From contig MFRX01000046.1 in assembly GCA_001784725.1 (NCBI GenBank), positions 1 through 12,791 of the forward strand: a stretch of 12,791 nucleotides of DNA. The letters are read 5' to 3'. Position 1 is the stretch's first letter, and each line of letters starts with the position of its first letter. Position numbers and translations under genes: made by a program. Shown here piece by piece: positions 1 to 6,443 of the stretch. Below the pieces are notes generated by a model. The model saw only the letters and a program-made list of their open reading frames with translations, was not told where the DNA came from and ran no database searches. This stretch comes from Candidatus Moranbacteria bacterium RIFCSPHIGHO2_02_FULL_40_12b. GTDB taxonomy: Bacteria > Patescibacteriota > Minisyncoccia > Moranbacterales > 2-12-FULL-40-10.

Positions 1-1763
1 AAATAGGGCATCGCGGCAAGGAGGACCAACGGACTCAACAACCGTCCATCATAAGGGTACGCCAAGAGAAACACCAGACCAAGATTTGACCAAGCAATAG
101 ATGCCATATAATTGATCCTGATCATAAATTCAAGCTTTGATATGGGTCTACCCTTATTTTTTCGTTCGCGAATAAGTGCCCATAGTTTTGGAAGTATCAA
201 TAGACCACCATTCGCCCATCGCCGGCGCTGTATAACCAACGAGCCGAAGTCGGGAGGTGTCGCGCTGTAACTAAGACGCTCCGGATAATTTACCAATCTC
301 CAGCCGTGAAGCGCCAAATCAATACTTGATTCGGTATCTTCTATAACCGTGCGGTCTTGCACATATCTCTTGATCTCAAATCCACCCACCCATTCTTTTT
401 CAACTATATCCTCCAGGGCGCGCTTCCGTATCACCGCATTGGCCCCCACCCAAAAAGTCGCATCATAATGACTCATTCCCTGGTGAATGATATGTTGGAT
501 GTCGGTCGTGGCCCCGGATAACCGTTCAAGACGCGTAGGAGCGCCACGAAATGAAGAATACGGCGTTTGCGCGACCGCGATATCCGCATTATCTGGCTGT
601 TGTAAAAAATAGACTAAGCGCAAACAGTACTCCCGCAATAAAATAGAGTCAGCATCCAGCGTCAGTGTGAATTCACTGTCATGGATGATCATGTCCGCGC
701 TCTCGCGATCCGTAGTTGGCAACAAAACAATCCCGTCAGGTGTCTGGTCTTGCCGATACATACCCCCCATGAGTCCGATATATGAATTGAGGTTCATCGC
801 CTTATTTAGCTCATGCGACAAAGAAATATATCTCCTTCTCTCAAAAACCTCCAGCTTCGCGCTGAATATCCATATGAGTCTGCAGTAGAGTTGCAATATG
901 CGATCGACCGAAAGTTGTGCACCTTCTTCATGTGAAGCAACCAGTGCTTCCCCGACAAAACTTAAATCCCTGGCAAGTTCACGCAACACTTGATCGGCAA
1001 AGAATATATCGACATGATCTTCGATCACCTCTTTTTCTGCTACCCTGTTCAACCACTTTGCCGCCCACATATAGTGTGCGGCTATTTTCAGAATAACCTC
1101 CCTGGTCAATGTTTCATTTTTTAGGTTACTGTCTTTAAAGTGTGCCAGCGCTTTACTGAAGCGCTCATGCGGCTTGGACAATAGCGCTTCGATTTCACTG
1201 CTTAGCGCGCGCGTCGCTTCAAGCCGAGCCAGATTCTCAGCACGAACCTCGAAGGGATTATCATCCAGCAAAAGAACGACACGAATATCGGGATATTCCT
1301 GTAGCGCCGCGGATAACATCGTCTTTCGAATGACTTGGGTTTCCTCGCTGTAGGAAGGGATAAGAACTGTAATCGACGGCTGGTGAACGGAAAAATACTT
1401 GTCTAACACAGCGCGGGGAACACGAATATGCTTGCTAAACCGTTGGAATGCACCTTGTCGGGCAATCAAATACACCAATGCCGATAAAGTTAAGAAAGTT
1501 ACAACAACTAGATAACCAAAAACTTCCACAGTGAATTGATAGCTTTGGGGGCCATCGATAAGCTGACGGATAACAACTGAAGTGACATACATCGCCCAAA
1601 ATAGTATCGTTAGCACGATTGCAAGCCTGCTAAATACAACGACATGGCCCGGAGGTTGATCGTGAAGATTAGATAGCGGCAATGCTTGACGCTCGGTTCC
1701 CAACTGTCTTTTGCGGGAAAGCTGCGGACTAAAGGTTTTTTTGTGTGTAGTTTTATGATTCAT
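1..1763 (-). CDS. Processive GT2-family glycosyltransferase, membrane-bound, C-terminus cut by left window edge
   Basis: 587 residues are visible and the rest lies beyond the left edge. This is a family-2 glycosyltransferase of the cellulose/hyaluronan-synthase type, expected to transfer sugar from an NDP-sugar at the inner membrane. Seen: two N-terminal membrane spans (about residues 41-65 and 80-102), VLIPSY at the start of the GT-A fold, a DD pair at 167-168, DAD at 370-372, EDTES at 475-479, and QRRRW at 512-516. A further span begins near 550. Spacing from the third Asp to QxxRW (36 residues) matches BcsA as I recall it, but the first Asp is about 200 residues from DxD, much longer than in BcsA, with a helix-rich insert. 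The start is the ATG at 1761-1763, the only ATG after an in-frame TAA nine codons upstream; the ribosome site (AAGAG) is weak. The gene is GC-richer than its neighbours and favours CGT/CGC for Arg, suggesting transfer. The sugar cannot be told. Confidence 0.88.
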   Translation of the reverse strand, partial: MNHKTTHKKTFSPQLSRKRQLGTERQALPLSNLHDQPPGHVVVFSRLAIVLTILFWAMYVTSVVIRQLIDGPQSYQFTVEVFGYLVVVTFLTLSALVYLIARQGAFQRFSKHIRVPRAVLDKYFSVHQPSITVLIPSYSEETQVIRKTMLSAALQEYPDIRVVLLLDDNPFEVRAENLARLEATRALSSEIEALLSKPHERFSKALAHFKDSNLKNETLTREVILKIAAHYMWAAKWLNRVAEKEVIEDHVDIFFADQVLRELARDLSFVGEALVASHEEGAQLSVDRILQLYCRLIWIFSAKLEVFERRRYISLSHELNKAMNLNSYIGLMGGMYRQDQTPDGIVLLPTTDRESADMIIHDSEFTLTLDADSILLREYCLRLVYFLQQPDNADIAVAQTPYSSFRGAPTRLERLSGATTDIQHIIHQGMSHYDATFWVGANAVIRKRALEDIVEKEWVGGFEIKRYVQDRTVIEDTESSIDLALHGWRLVNYPERLSYSATPPDFGSLVIQRRRWANGGLLILPKLWALIRERKNKGRPISKLEFMIRINYMASIAWSNLGLVFLLAYPYDGRLLSPLVLLAAMPY

Positions 1764-1865
1764 AGTATTGCTCTTGGACCGGTTTCTTTAGAAGATTTTA
1801 TTATAGTAATCAATAGGATTAAACTACTGCAAAAACAATGCCTTGCCCATAAAGCATCAAAATTC

Positions 1866-1895
1866 AGTTTACAGCATAGTAATGGGATATGTCAA
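1866..1895 (-). promoter_or_regulatory. Possible promoter for the GT2 gene
   Basis: On the minus strand TTGACA (1890-1895) is followed after 18 nt by TAAACT (1866-1871), a 4/6 match to the -10 box. It lies about 100 nt before the GT2 start. A second TATAAT occurs closer to the gene at 1800-1805 but without a convincing -35 box. Either could serve. Confidence 0.3.
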
Positions 1896-1918
1896 TTTGA
1901 CTACATTACCCTTTTGGC

Positions 1919-1947
1919 TTGACAAAGGAATAATTTGATGTTATAAT
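1919..1947 (+). promoter_or_regulatory. Perfect-consensus sigma70-type promoter on the plus strand
   Basis: TTGACA (1919-1924), a 17-nt spacer, then TATAAT (1942-1947): 12 of 12 consensus bases at the optimal spacing. It points away from the GT2 gene and towards the 3' end of tgt, and no plus-strand protein gene follows. The predicted start of transcription is near 1954, just before a string of hairpins. Confidence 0.6.
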
Positions 1948-1953
1948 TATCCA

Positions 1954-2054
1954 AATTTACCGGGACTCAAAAAAATAGATCAAACGCGTTTTCACGCGTC
2001 TAATCTGCAACAGATTACGATACTTCGAAGTATTGTCATCTGTGTCGTTTTTTT
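1954..2054 (+). ncRNA. Candidate small RNA of about 100 nt
   Basis: The stretch downstream of the perfect promoter holds three palindromes: ACGCGT at 1984-1989 with 1994-1999 (loop TTTC), AATCTG at 2002-2007 with CAGATT at 2011-2016 (loop CAA), and ATACTTCGAAGTAT at 2020-2033. A 7-bp stem (2017-2023 with 2042-2048, one G-U pair) runs straight into six T (2049-2054), as in an intrinsic terminator. An alternative fold pairs CAGAT (2011-2015) with ATCTG (2038-2042), so two structures exclude each other. The final bases overlap the stop codon of tgt on the other strand. No known RNA family is recognised. Alternatives: a REP-like palindrome cluster, or the tgt terminator read on the minus strand (hairpin 1984-1999, T-run 1969-1975). 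Confidence 0.33.
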
Positions 2055-3273
2055 AATCACTAGCCCTTCCTTGAAGAAGCTCCATTAGTTTCAGGTAGAA
2101 ATAAAGATTGTGGATGCTGGCCAGCCGCATCGCCAGCGGTTCCTTGGCGGAAAATAGGTGGCGAAGGTACGCCCGGGTATAATTCTGGCAAAGTTCACAG
2201 CCGCAATTTTTATCCACTGGCTTAAAATCACTTCTATAAATCCCGTTATTTATATTTATTGTTTTATAAAAATCCCCCTCTAATCCCCCTTTTTTAAAGG
2301 GGGAAGATTTTTCTCCCTTTTCAAAAGGGAGTACTCCGCCGCAGCGGAGGCCCGCCTGCTTCGGTATGCGAAGCATTTCGGGCAGGGAGGGATTTTTTTT
2401 CCAAATAAATAACCGTCCATGCCTCCCTTCCCTCGTCGGTATCACGCAATCAAACATATCCCACCCATAGGAAGCGCATTTCACAATGTCTTCCGGCGTG
2501 CCCACTCCGAGCGCGAATCTTAACGCCTCTTCAGGAATAAGATCGGCGGTGTATCTTAAAACTTTTTCCAGAAAATTACCGTCTTTATCCACATGCCGCG
2601 CGCCGAATCCATAGCCATTGAATCCTATTTTCACTAAGTCCTCCGCGCAATACTTCCTCAAATCCAGATGTTCTCCCCCCTGTATCACCCCGAAAAGGAG
2701 CGGCCGCTCTTTTTCAGAAATTTTTCTTTCTTTTATCTGTTTTTCGTATTCAGTTTTGCACCGCTCCGCCCAGTTTAAAGTCCGTTCAACTGCTTTTTTT
2801 ATTTTTTCTTTCGGATAATAATTCGGCGGCGGATCGTCCAGACAGACCATCATATCCACTCCCAGATCAAACTGGATCTGGATGGATTTTTCAGGAGTAA
2901 GAATATGTTTTTTTCCGTCCAAAGGAGACCGGAAAATAACTTCGTCGTCGGTAATTTTCCCCATCTCCGGATTTTTATGAATCAGCGAGAAAATCTGGTA
3001 GCCGCCGGAATCGGAAATGACTGGCCCATCCCAGTTCATAAACTTATGAATCCCGCCGGCTTTTTTGATAATCTCCAGACCGGGCTGAAGATAAAGATGA
3101 TAAGCATTGACGCATAAAACTTCTACTCCCGATTTTTTCAGGTCGTCATTGCCCAAGGACTTCACGAACGCCCGGGTCGCGTCCGGCATAAAAAAAGGAG
3201 TTTTTAACACTCCTTTTCTTGTTTTTATTTCGCCGGTTCTTTTTCCGTCTTTTTTTGAAATTATTCTGAACAT
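2053..3273 (-). CDS. tgt: Queuine/archaeosine-type tRNA-guanine transglycosylase
   Basis: Exchanges the guanine at the tRNA wobble position 34 for a 7-deazaguanine (preQ1 in typical bacteria), in the cytosol. 406 residues. Seen: DSGGYQ at 88-93 (general acid/base Asp88), CLDDPPP at 144-150, GVIQGG at 195-200, GVGTPEDIV at 256-264, DMFDCVIPTR at 272-281 with the nucleophile Asp275, and the zinc site Cys357, Cys359, Cys362, His388. Start at ATG 3271-3273: the N-terminus matches the family, although no Shine-Dalgarno is visible. Odd points: about 45 extra residues at 291-337 come from palindromic repeat DNA, and pocket residues differ from the bacterial norm (Pro148 where Cys158 of the Zymomonas enzyme would lie; GAR at 224-226 in place of GGL). 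No queuosine biosynthesis gene is nearby. The family is certain; the exact base it inserts is not. Confidence 0.95.
   Translation of the reverse strand: MFRIISKKDGKRTGEIKTRKGVLKTPFFMPDATRAFVKSLGNDDLKKSGVEVLCVNAYHLYLQPGLEIIKKAGGIHKFMNWDGPVISDSGGYQIFSLIHKNPEMGKITDDEVIFRSPLDGKKHILTPEKSIQIQFDLGVDMMVCLDDPPPNYYPKEKIKKAVERTLNWAERCKTEYEKQIKERKISEKERPLLFGVIQGGEHLDLRKYCAEDLVKIGFNGYGFGARHVDKDGNFLEKVLRYTADLIPEEALRFALGVGTPEDIVKCASYGWDMFDCVIPTREGRHGRLFIWKKNPSLPEMLRIPKQAGLRCGGVLPFEKGEKSSPFKKGGLEGDFYKTININNGIYRSDFKPVDKNCGCELCQNYTRAYLRHLFSAKEPLAMRLASIHNLYFYLKLMELLQGRASD
2263..2405 (-). repeat. Cluster of four hairpins inserted in frame in tgt
   Basis: Four perfect inverted repeats follow one another: 2284-2293 with 2295-2304 (C5/G5 arms), CTCCCTTTT 2313-2321 with 2323-2331, CTCCGC 2334-2339 with GCGGAG 2344-2349, and GCCCG 2350-2354 with CGGGC 2379-2383 enclosing TGCTTCG 2357-2363 with 2369-2375. 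Read on the minus strand they stay open and add roughly 45 residues, including LPFEKGEKSSPFKKGGLEG, between the active-site Asp and the zinc site of Tgt. The peptide resembles the SPFKKGG-type translations of palindromic repeats scattered in many bacterial genomes. Confidence 0.8.
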
Positions 3274-3285
3274 TAGCCGTTAAAA

Positions 3286-3314
3286 GAATAAAAAATGCGG
3301 AATTGTCATTCCGC
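3286..3314 (-). terminator. Intrinsic terminator after the Ig-repeat membrane protein gene
   Basis: GCGGAAT (3297-3303) and ATTCCGC (3308-3314) form a 7-bp stem with a 4-nt loop, followed on the minus strand by ATTTTTTATTC. It lies 10 nt after the stop of the membrane-protein gene and only 23 nt before the tgt start, so it could also act as a leader attenuator for tgt. Confidence 0.7.
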
Positions 3315-3323
3315 CGCGCCTTT

Positions 3324-5195
3324 TTATTCAGACGCAAAAATTATTACTTCGCTGCTTTTGGCTTCTATGTCCTGATTTGTGAATTTATCTTTCGCTTTTA
3401 GAAAGGCCTTGTTGGATAAAATAATTTTCGCTCCAATTTGATTGATTTGCGGAGTTACGGCTACTTGAAAACTCACTTCCTTTTTCGGCTCAAGAATTCC
3501 TACGGCATTTTTCAGGTTTCCCGCGTCCCAGGCCAAGCTATTTGTTCTTTCGTTAAAACTGATATTTTCCGTTTCGGGAAATACTTTCCCTGTCCATCTT
3601 ATACCGGTCGGAAGCGATGATGTGATCTTTACGCCAGAAATTTCATTATAGGTATTGGTAATCAGATAATGAATAGTATATGTTGTTTCCTGTCCTAATA
3701 CAGGCGGATTAGAACCTGAATTCGCTATATTAGGATCATCATATAAATATTTGGATTCAAATATCACGGCAGAATTAATTTTTACTTCCGTCCGATTGCT
3801 GGAAATAATCTTGTTCGCTCCGAAAGGAGTGGGTATGTCCGGGCTGTCAATTTTTGCCACTGAAATTATGGAAAAATTCTTGTCCTGGTAGCTCCCGATT
3901 TTAATATTTCTTTTGACAGAAATGGAAAATTTCACGTTGCCTCCCTGTCCCGGCTGAAGATTGGCTAATTGCGGAACATCCACCGCTTTCCAGGTTATTA
4001 TTCCCTTGTTGCCGTCGTAATAACCGCCAATTACCTTGATATCCGGAAAATCCAAATAAGGACTGCTGATTTCAACGGTAACTATCGCGTTTCTGATGCC
4101 CTGATCGCCGTTATTGCTGAAATTAACCTCGTAATTAAGTCCTTCGCCTTCATTAATATTGGGACTGATCAGGTTATTCACTTTTTGGTATATTGAAAGG
4201 GGTGAAGAAACAATTTTGGTGCTCTTTATTCTTTCGCTGTAAACCAAAAATTTTCCGCTGTCATCATCCATCGATCCTACGTAGACCTTCAGTATCTTAG
4301 AATAGTCCTTGGGACCCTCGATATTTCCGAATATTTTTATTTTCCCGAACTGATTTTCATTCAGATTTCCGATGTACCAGAAATTATTTCCCTCGGACGG
4401 GCTTGGCTCCGCGGACTGGTAAGCGAATCCTTCAGGATATTCCACTTTAAGGCGCAGGTCACTAAAATTCCGCAAACTGGTATTTTTATAGTCAATCAGA
4501 TACTCAATATAATTTCCGCTTGCCGCCTGGAGCGGAGCCATAACATCAAGAAGTATCGGGGATGATTTAACTATAATGCTCAATTGCTTTTCCTGCTTGA
4601 ACTGGCTGTTGAAATTCGCGGGAGTATATATCAGCGAGAGTTTCAGGAAAACCTGATAATCCTCCGGCGCGTAAATCCTGGCTTTGAATTCGGCCTCCCC
4701 TTCGCTATGAGATTTTATTTTCGCTATGCCGATTTTACTATTGGAGGAATTAAGAATCTGCCAGTTATCATTGCCTTCCGGCTGAAGATTTTCCTGATAA
4801 TTCAACAAAATTTCCGCATTTTTGAGATCAACGCGGTTATCATTTTTGTATTTTATTTTATAAGTAACCAGCTGGCTGCTGTCCACTTTTTCCGGTCCTA
4901 TGATCTCCAGCGAAACCTTATCCTCCAAAAAAGCCGTCCTTTTTATCCTGTAGTACGCGACGGAAGCCGAAGCAAGCGCGGCAACTATGGCAATAATCAG
5001 AATGCCCAGTCCTATTATTTTTTTTTGTGAAGCACTTAGTCCCTTTTCGGGCTTTTTCCATTCCCGGCCGCTGACAAAAATATCCACGCTTGATTTTCTC
5101 GCGGCATTTACGTCAAACTCGCTCTCCTTATGTTTTCTTTTTTCTATTTCCGATTTTGACCGGTATAATTCTTTGTTTAAATCCCGCAGTCCCAT
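3324..5195 (-). CDS. Single-span membrane protein with four extracytoplasmic Ig/DUF11-like repeats
   Basis: 623 residues. A charged cytoplasmic head (1-58) is followed by one hydrophobic span (about 60-82, IIGLGILIIAIVAALASASV) and an outside region of about 540 residues. This contains four beta-rich units, near 95-210, 212-330, 332-475 and 478-622. Each has the DUF11/CARDB-like pattern of a Y-x-I/V-x-Y-x-N strand (YKIKYKN, YLIDYKN, YEVNFSN, YTIHYLITN) followed by an LP- or YPEG-type turn. No signal cleavage site is seen, so the topology is N-in, C-out. No cysteine is present anywhere. Likely role: envelope or surface structure, perhaps adhesion; no enzyme motif is seen. Start ATG at 5193-5195 has only an A-rich upstream stretch (AAAAGAAAAAT), not a true Shine-Dalgarno. 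It stands alone between a 197-bp spacer and a terminator. Confidence 0.85.
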   Translation of the reverse strand: MGLRDLNKELYRSKSEIEKRKHKESEFDVNAARKSSVDIFVSGREWKKPEKGLSASQKKIIGLGILIIAIVAALASASVAYYRIKRTAFLEDKVSLEIIGPEKVDSSQLVTYKIKYKNDNRVDLKNAEILLNYQENLQPEGNDNWQILNSSNSKIGIAKIKSHSEGEAEFKARIYAPEDYQVFLKLSLIYTPANFNSQFKQEKQLSIIVKSSPILLDVMAPLQAASGNYIEYLIDYKNTSLRNFSDLRLKVEYPEGFAYQSAEPSPSEGNNFWYIGNLNENQFGKIKIFGNIEGPKDYSKILKVYVGSMDDDSGKFLVYSERIKSTKIVSSPLSIYQKVNNLISPNINEGEGLNYEVNFSNNGDQGIRNAIVTVEISSPYLDFPDIKVIGGYYDGNKGIITWKAVDVPQLANLQPGQGGNVKFSISVKRNIKIGSYQDKNFSIISVAKIDSPDIPTPFGANKIISSNRTEVKINSAVIFESKYLYDDPNIANSGSNPPVLGQETTYTIHYLITNTYNEISGVKITSSLPTGIRWTGKVFPETENISFNERTNSLAWDAGNLKNAVGILEPKKEVSFQVAVTPQINQIGAKIILSNKAFLKAKDKFTNQDIEAKSSEVIIFASE

Positions 5196-5207
5196 ATTTT
5201 TCTTTTG

Positions 5208-5252
5208 ATTATATTTTAACTATATTCTATCAAAGTTAGGTTTATTAAACAA
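5208..5252 (-). promoter_or_regulatory. Promoter region of the Ig-repeat membrane protein gene
   Basis: Two readings are possible on the minus strand. TTGTTT (5247-5252), 17 nt, TAGAAT (5224-5229) would give a leader of about 20 nt. TATAAT at 5208-5213 lies only 12 nt before the ATG and lacks a good -35 box. The region is strongly AT-rich. Confidence 0.35.
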
Positions 5253-5267
5253 GAATATATGCCTTTG

Positions 5268-5314
5268 AATCCTAAGGTTCAACCTTAGGAGCGCCTAAGG
5301 TTGAACCTTAGATT
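5268..5314. repeat. Double palindrome (two CTAAGGTTSAACCTTAG units)
   Basis: Unit one, CCTAAGGTTCAACCTTAGG (5271-5289), and unit two, CCTAAGGTTGAACCTTAG (5294-5311), are each near-perfect palindromes. Together with flanking AAT/ATT they can also fold as one hairpin of about 21 bp with a single bulged C and a 4-nt loop (AGCG, 5290-5293). No T-run follows on either strand, so it is not a classical terminator. It sits in the spacer between recO and the Ig-repeat protein gene. Confidence 0.85.
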
Positions 5315-5392
5315 CCTTATCCAATGTCTCGCGACCATAACAGCCGAAAGACATCGGATGTCCAAAAAGGCAGACGGGTAAATGCTAAAAGC
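5315..5392. other. Non-coding spacer after recO, partly structured
   Basis: No open frame of note. CCAATGTCT (5330-5338) can pair with AGACATCGG (8 of 9), and GACATCGGATGTC is itself palindromic. It is richer in G+C than the adjoining AT-rich promoter region. No known RNA or riboswitch class is recognised and no clear terminator for recO is visible. Confidence 0.4.
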
Positions 5393-6109
5393 TTAATTTG
5401 ACACCCAAACAACAAATTCCTCCGTTATTTTCTTCATGTTTTCCATGTCCTTTTCGCTGACTTTGAGCTTTTCTAATGAAGCGATTTTACTATTTAATGC
5501 GATTCTCATTATTTTGATGACATTGGCCGTAACTGACAATTTCCTTTCCTCTTTTCCCGCGCAGGCGCCGCAGATAAATCCTCCTTTTTCCGCGCTGAAA
5601 AAGTTTCCCTTTTCCAGAAGTTTTTTGGAGCATGACACGCAAAAATTAGCCTCTATTTTATAACCAAGACAATCCAGTAATTTTAAAATAAAGCCCCGCA
5701 ACAGTAATTCGCCTGTTCCCGTTTTTTCTCCCGCCAGCTTGTCCACAGCCGACAAAAATTCATGGAACAAGTTGAAAATTTTTTCATCTTTTTCCCCGAT
5801 TCCCGTCAATTTATCAAGAAGGCGAGCCGCCCGGAAAACGCAATTCAGCGATTCAAAATCATTTCGCATATTTAAAAATACTTTTTCCGCCACTGCTCCG
5901 GTAATCCTGCCCCGGCCTTTCGATTTCGCCACAAAAATATCGGCTAAAATGAAGTTTTCCAGATTTCCGGCCAGTTTGGAACGCGCCTTCCGCGCGCCTT
6001 GCGCGATGGCCTGAATTTTCCCTTCTTCCAGGGTATAAATAGTGTAAATCCGGCTTGCTTCATTGCTGTCCTTTTTGTTTAAAATAATTCCGGTGTATTT
6101 TCGTTCCAT
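5393..6109 (-). CDS. recO: DNA repair protein RecO
   Basis: Recombination mediator that works with RecR to load RecA on SSB-coated single strands and anneals complementary strands; cytosolic. 238 residues, close to the family norm. Seen: an N-terminal OB-fold start (YTGIILNKKDSNEASRIYT, followed by the LEEGKIQAIAQGARK turn), a helical middle with LLRGFILKLLDCLGY at 136-150, and a four-Cys zinc site (Cys157, Cys160, Cys180, Cys183) in the FCVSC ... FICGAC arrangement. The start ATG at 6107-6109 is supported by the OB-fold beginning at residue 3. There is no Shine-Dalgarno: the -10 box lies 6 nt before the ATG, so the message is probably leaderless. It follows the ileS-operon terminator and so is its own transcription unit. 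Confidence 0.92.
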   Translation of the reverse strand: MERKYTGIILNKKDSNEASRIYTIYTLEEGKIQAIAQGARKARSKLAGNLENFILADIFVAKSKGRGRITGAVAEKVFLNMRNDFESLNCVFRAARLLDKLTGIGEKDEKIFNLFHEFLSAVDKLAGEKTGTGELLLRGFILKLLDCLGYKIEANFCVSCSKKLLEKGNFFSAEKGGFICGACAGKEERKLSVTANVIKIMRIALNSKIASLEKLKVSEKDMENMKKITEEFVVWVSN

Positions 6110-6115
6110 AAATAG

Positions 6116-6144
6116 ATTATATGGTTAAATGGCTAAATTGTTAA
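6116..6144 (-). promoter_or_regulatory. recO promoter giving a leaderless message
   Basis: On the minus strand TTAACA (6139-6144, 5/6), a 17-nt spacer, and TATAAT (6116-6121, 6/6). Six bases (CTATTT) separate the -10 box from the ATG at 6107-6109, so transcription should begin at or next to the start codon. The -35 box and spacer are made from the TTAAATGGC-type word repeat. Confidence 0.65.
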
Positions 6145-6150
6145 ATGGCT
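6122..6150. repeat. Word-repeat spacer upstream of recO
   Basis: The run TGGTTAAATGGCTAAATTG continued by TTAAATGGCT is made of permuted copies of TTAAATGG/CTAAAT. It fills the gap between the ileS-operon terminator and the recO -10 box. Confidence 0.6.
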
Positions 6151-6197
6151 TGAAAAAATAAAAGAGTTCCGTTTTTTTTAAAAAAAACGGAACTCTT
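6151..6197 (-). terminator. Strong intrinsic terminator of the ileS operon
   Basis: A perfect 36-bp palindrome (6162-6197) has arms AAGAGTTCCG plus eight T and eight A. On the minus strand it is followed by TTATTTTTTCA. It begins 6 nt past the stop codon of the last small gene. The symmetry means it may also stop plus-strand transcription. Confidence 0.85.
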
Positions 6198-6203
6198 GAA
6201 AAT

Positions 6204-6443
6204 CTAACATCTTTCGCATAACAATTTTGGCACTTTACCTTCTTCTTCAACCCACCTCATTTTATCGTAAAGATAAAAGTTTCCGCAATTGTCGCATTTT
6301 TCCATATGCGGCGCGTTTTTTATTTTTTTAGCAATCCACTTTAAGAAATAAAAAACAATAATAACTGCCAGCGTTAGCAGAACGGCTTCTAGACTAATTT
6401 TATCCAAGTAATTTGCTTCTAATTTGTCAAAAAACTCTTTCAT
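6204..6443 (-). CDS. Small membrane protein with a C-terminal four-Cys zinc ribbon
   Basis: 79 residues, not a family I recognise. An amphipathic head is followed by one hydrophobic span (about 20-36, VLLTLAVIIVFYFLKWI), a basic KKIKN linker, then CDNCGNFYLYDKM and a final CERC. The two CxxC pairs (Cys50/53 and Cys76/79) are spaced as in a rubredoxin-like or zinc-ribbon knuckle, with the last Cys as the final residue. The knuckle is probably cytoplasmic by the positive-inside rule. The start ATG overlaps the upstream stop (ATGA, 6440-6443) and has a strong GGAGG four bases before it, so it is translationally coupled to the preceding gene. It is the last gene of the ileS operon, just before the terminator. 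Function unknown. Confidence 0.75.
   Translation of the reverse strand: MKEFFDKLEANYLDKISLEAVLLTLAVIIVFYFLKWIAKKIKNAPHMEKCDNCGNFYLYDKMRWVEEEGKVPKLLCERC

Noticed and set aside
1686..1922. Plus-strand frame of 78 codons over the GT2 start and spacer
   Set aside because: It is antisense to the GT2 N-terminus, has no ribosome site, and no sensible protein pattern. It lies upstream of the plus-strand promoter, so is not driven by it.
1954..2054. Integron attC site or IS200/IS605-type hairpin end
   Set aside because: No attC core sites (GTTRRRY/RYYYAAC) and no transposase or integrase gene are present in the window.
4584..5208. Plus-strand frames opposite the Ig-repeat membrane protein gene
   Set aside because: They mirror the codon pattern of the minus-strand gene, whose domain structure is clear; no start signal is seen.
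5315..5392. tRNA or preQ1 riboswitch in the spacer after recO
   Set aside because: No cloverleaf, T-arm GTTCRA or CCA-like end, and no preQ1 aptamer core; the pairing is a single weak stem.
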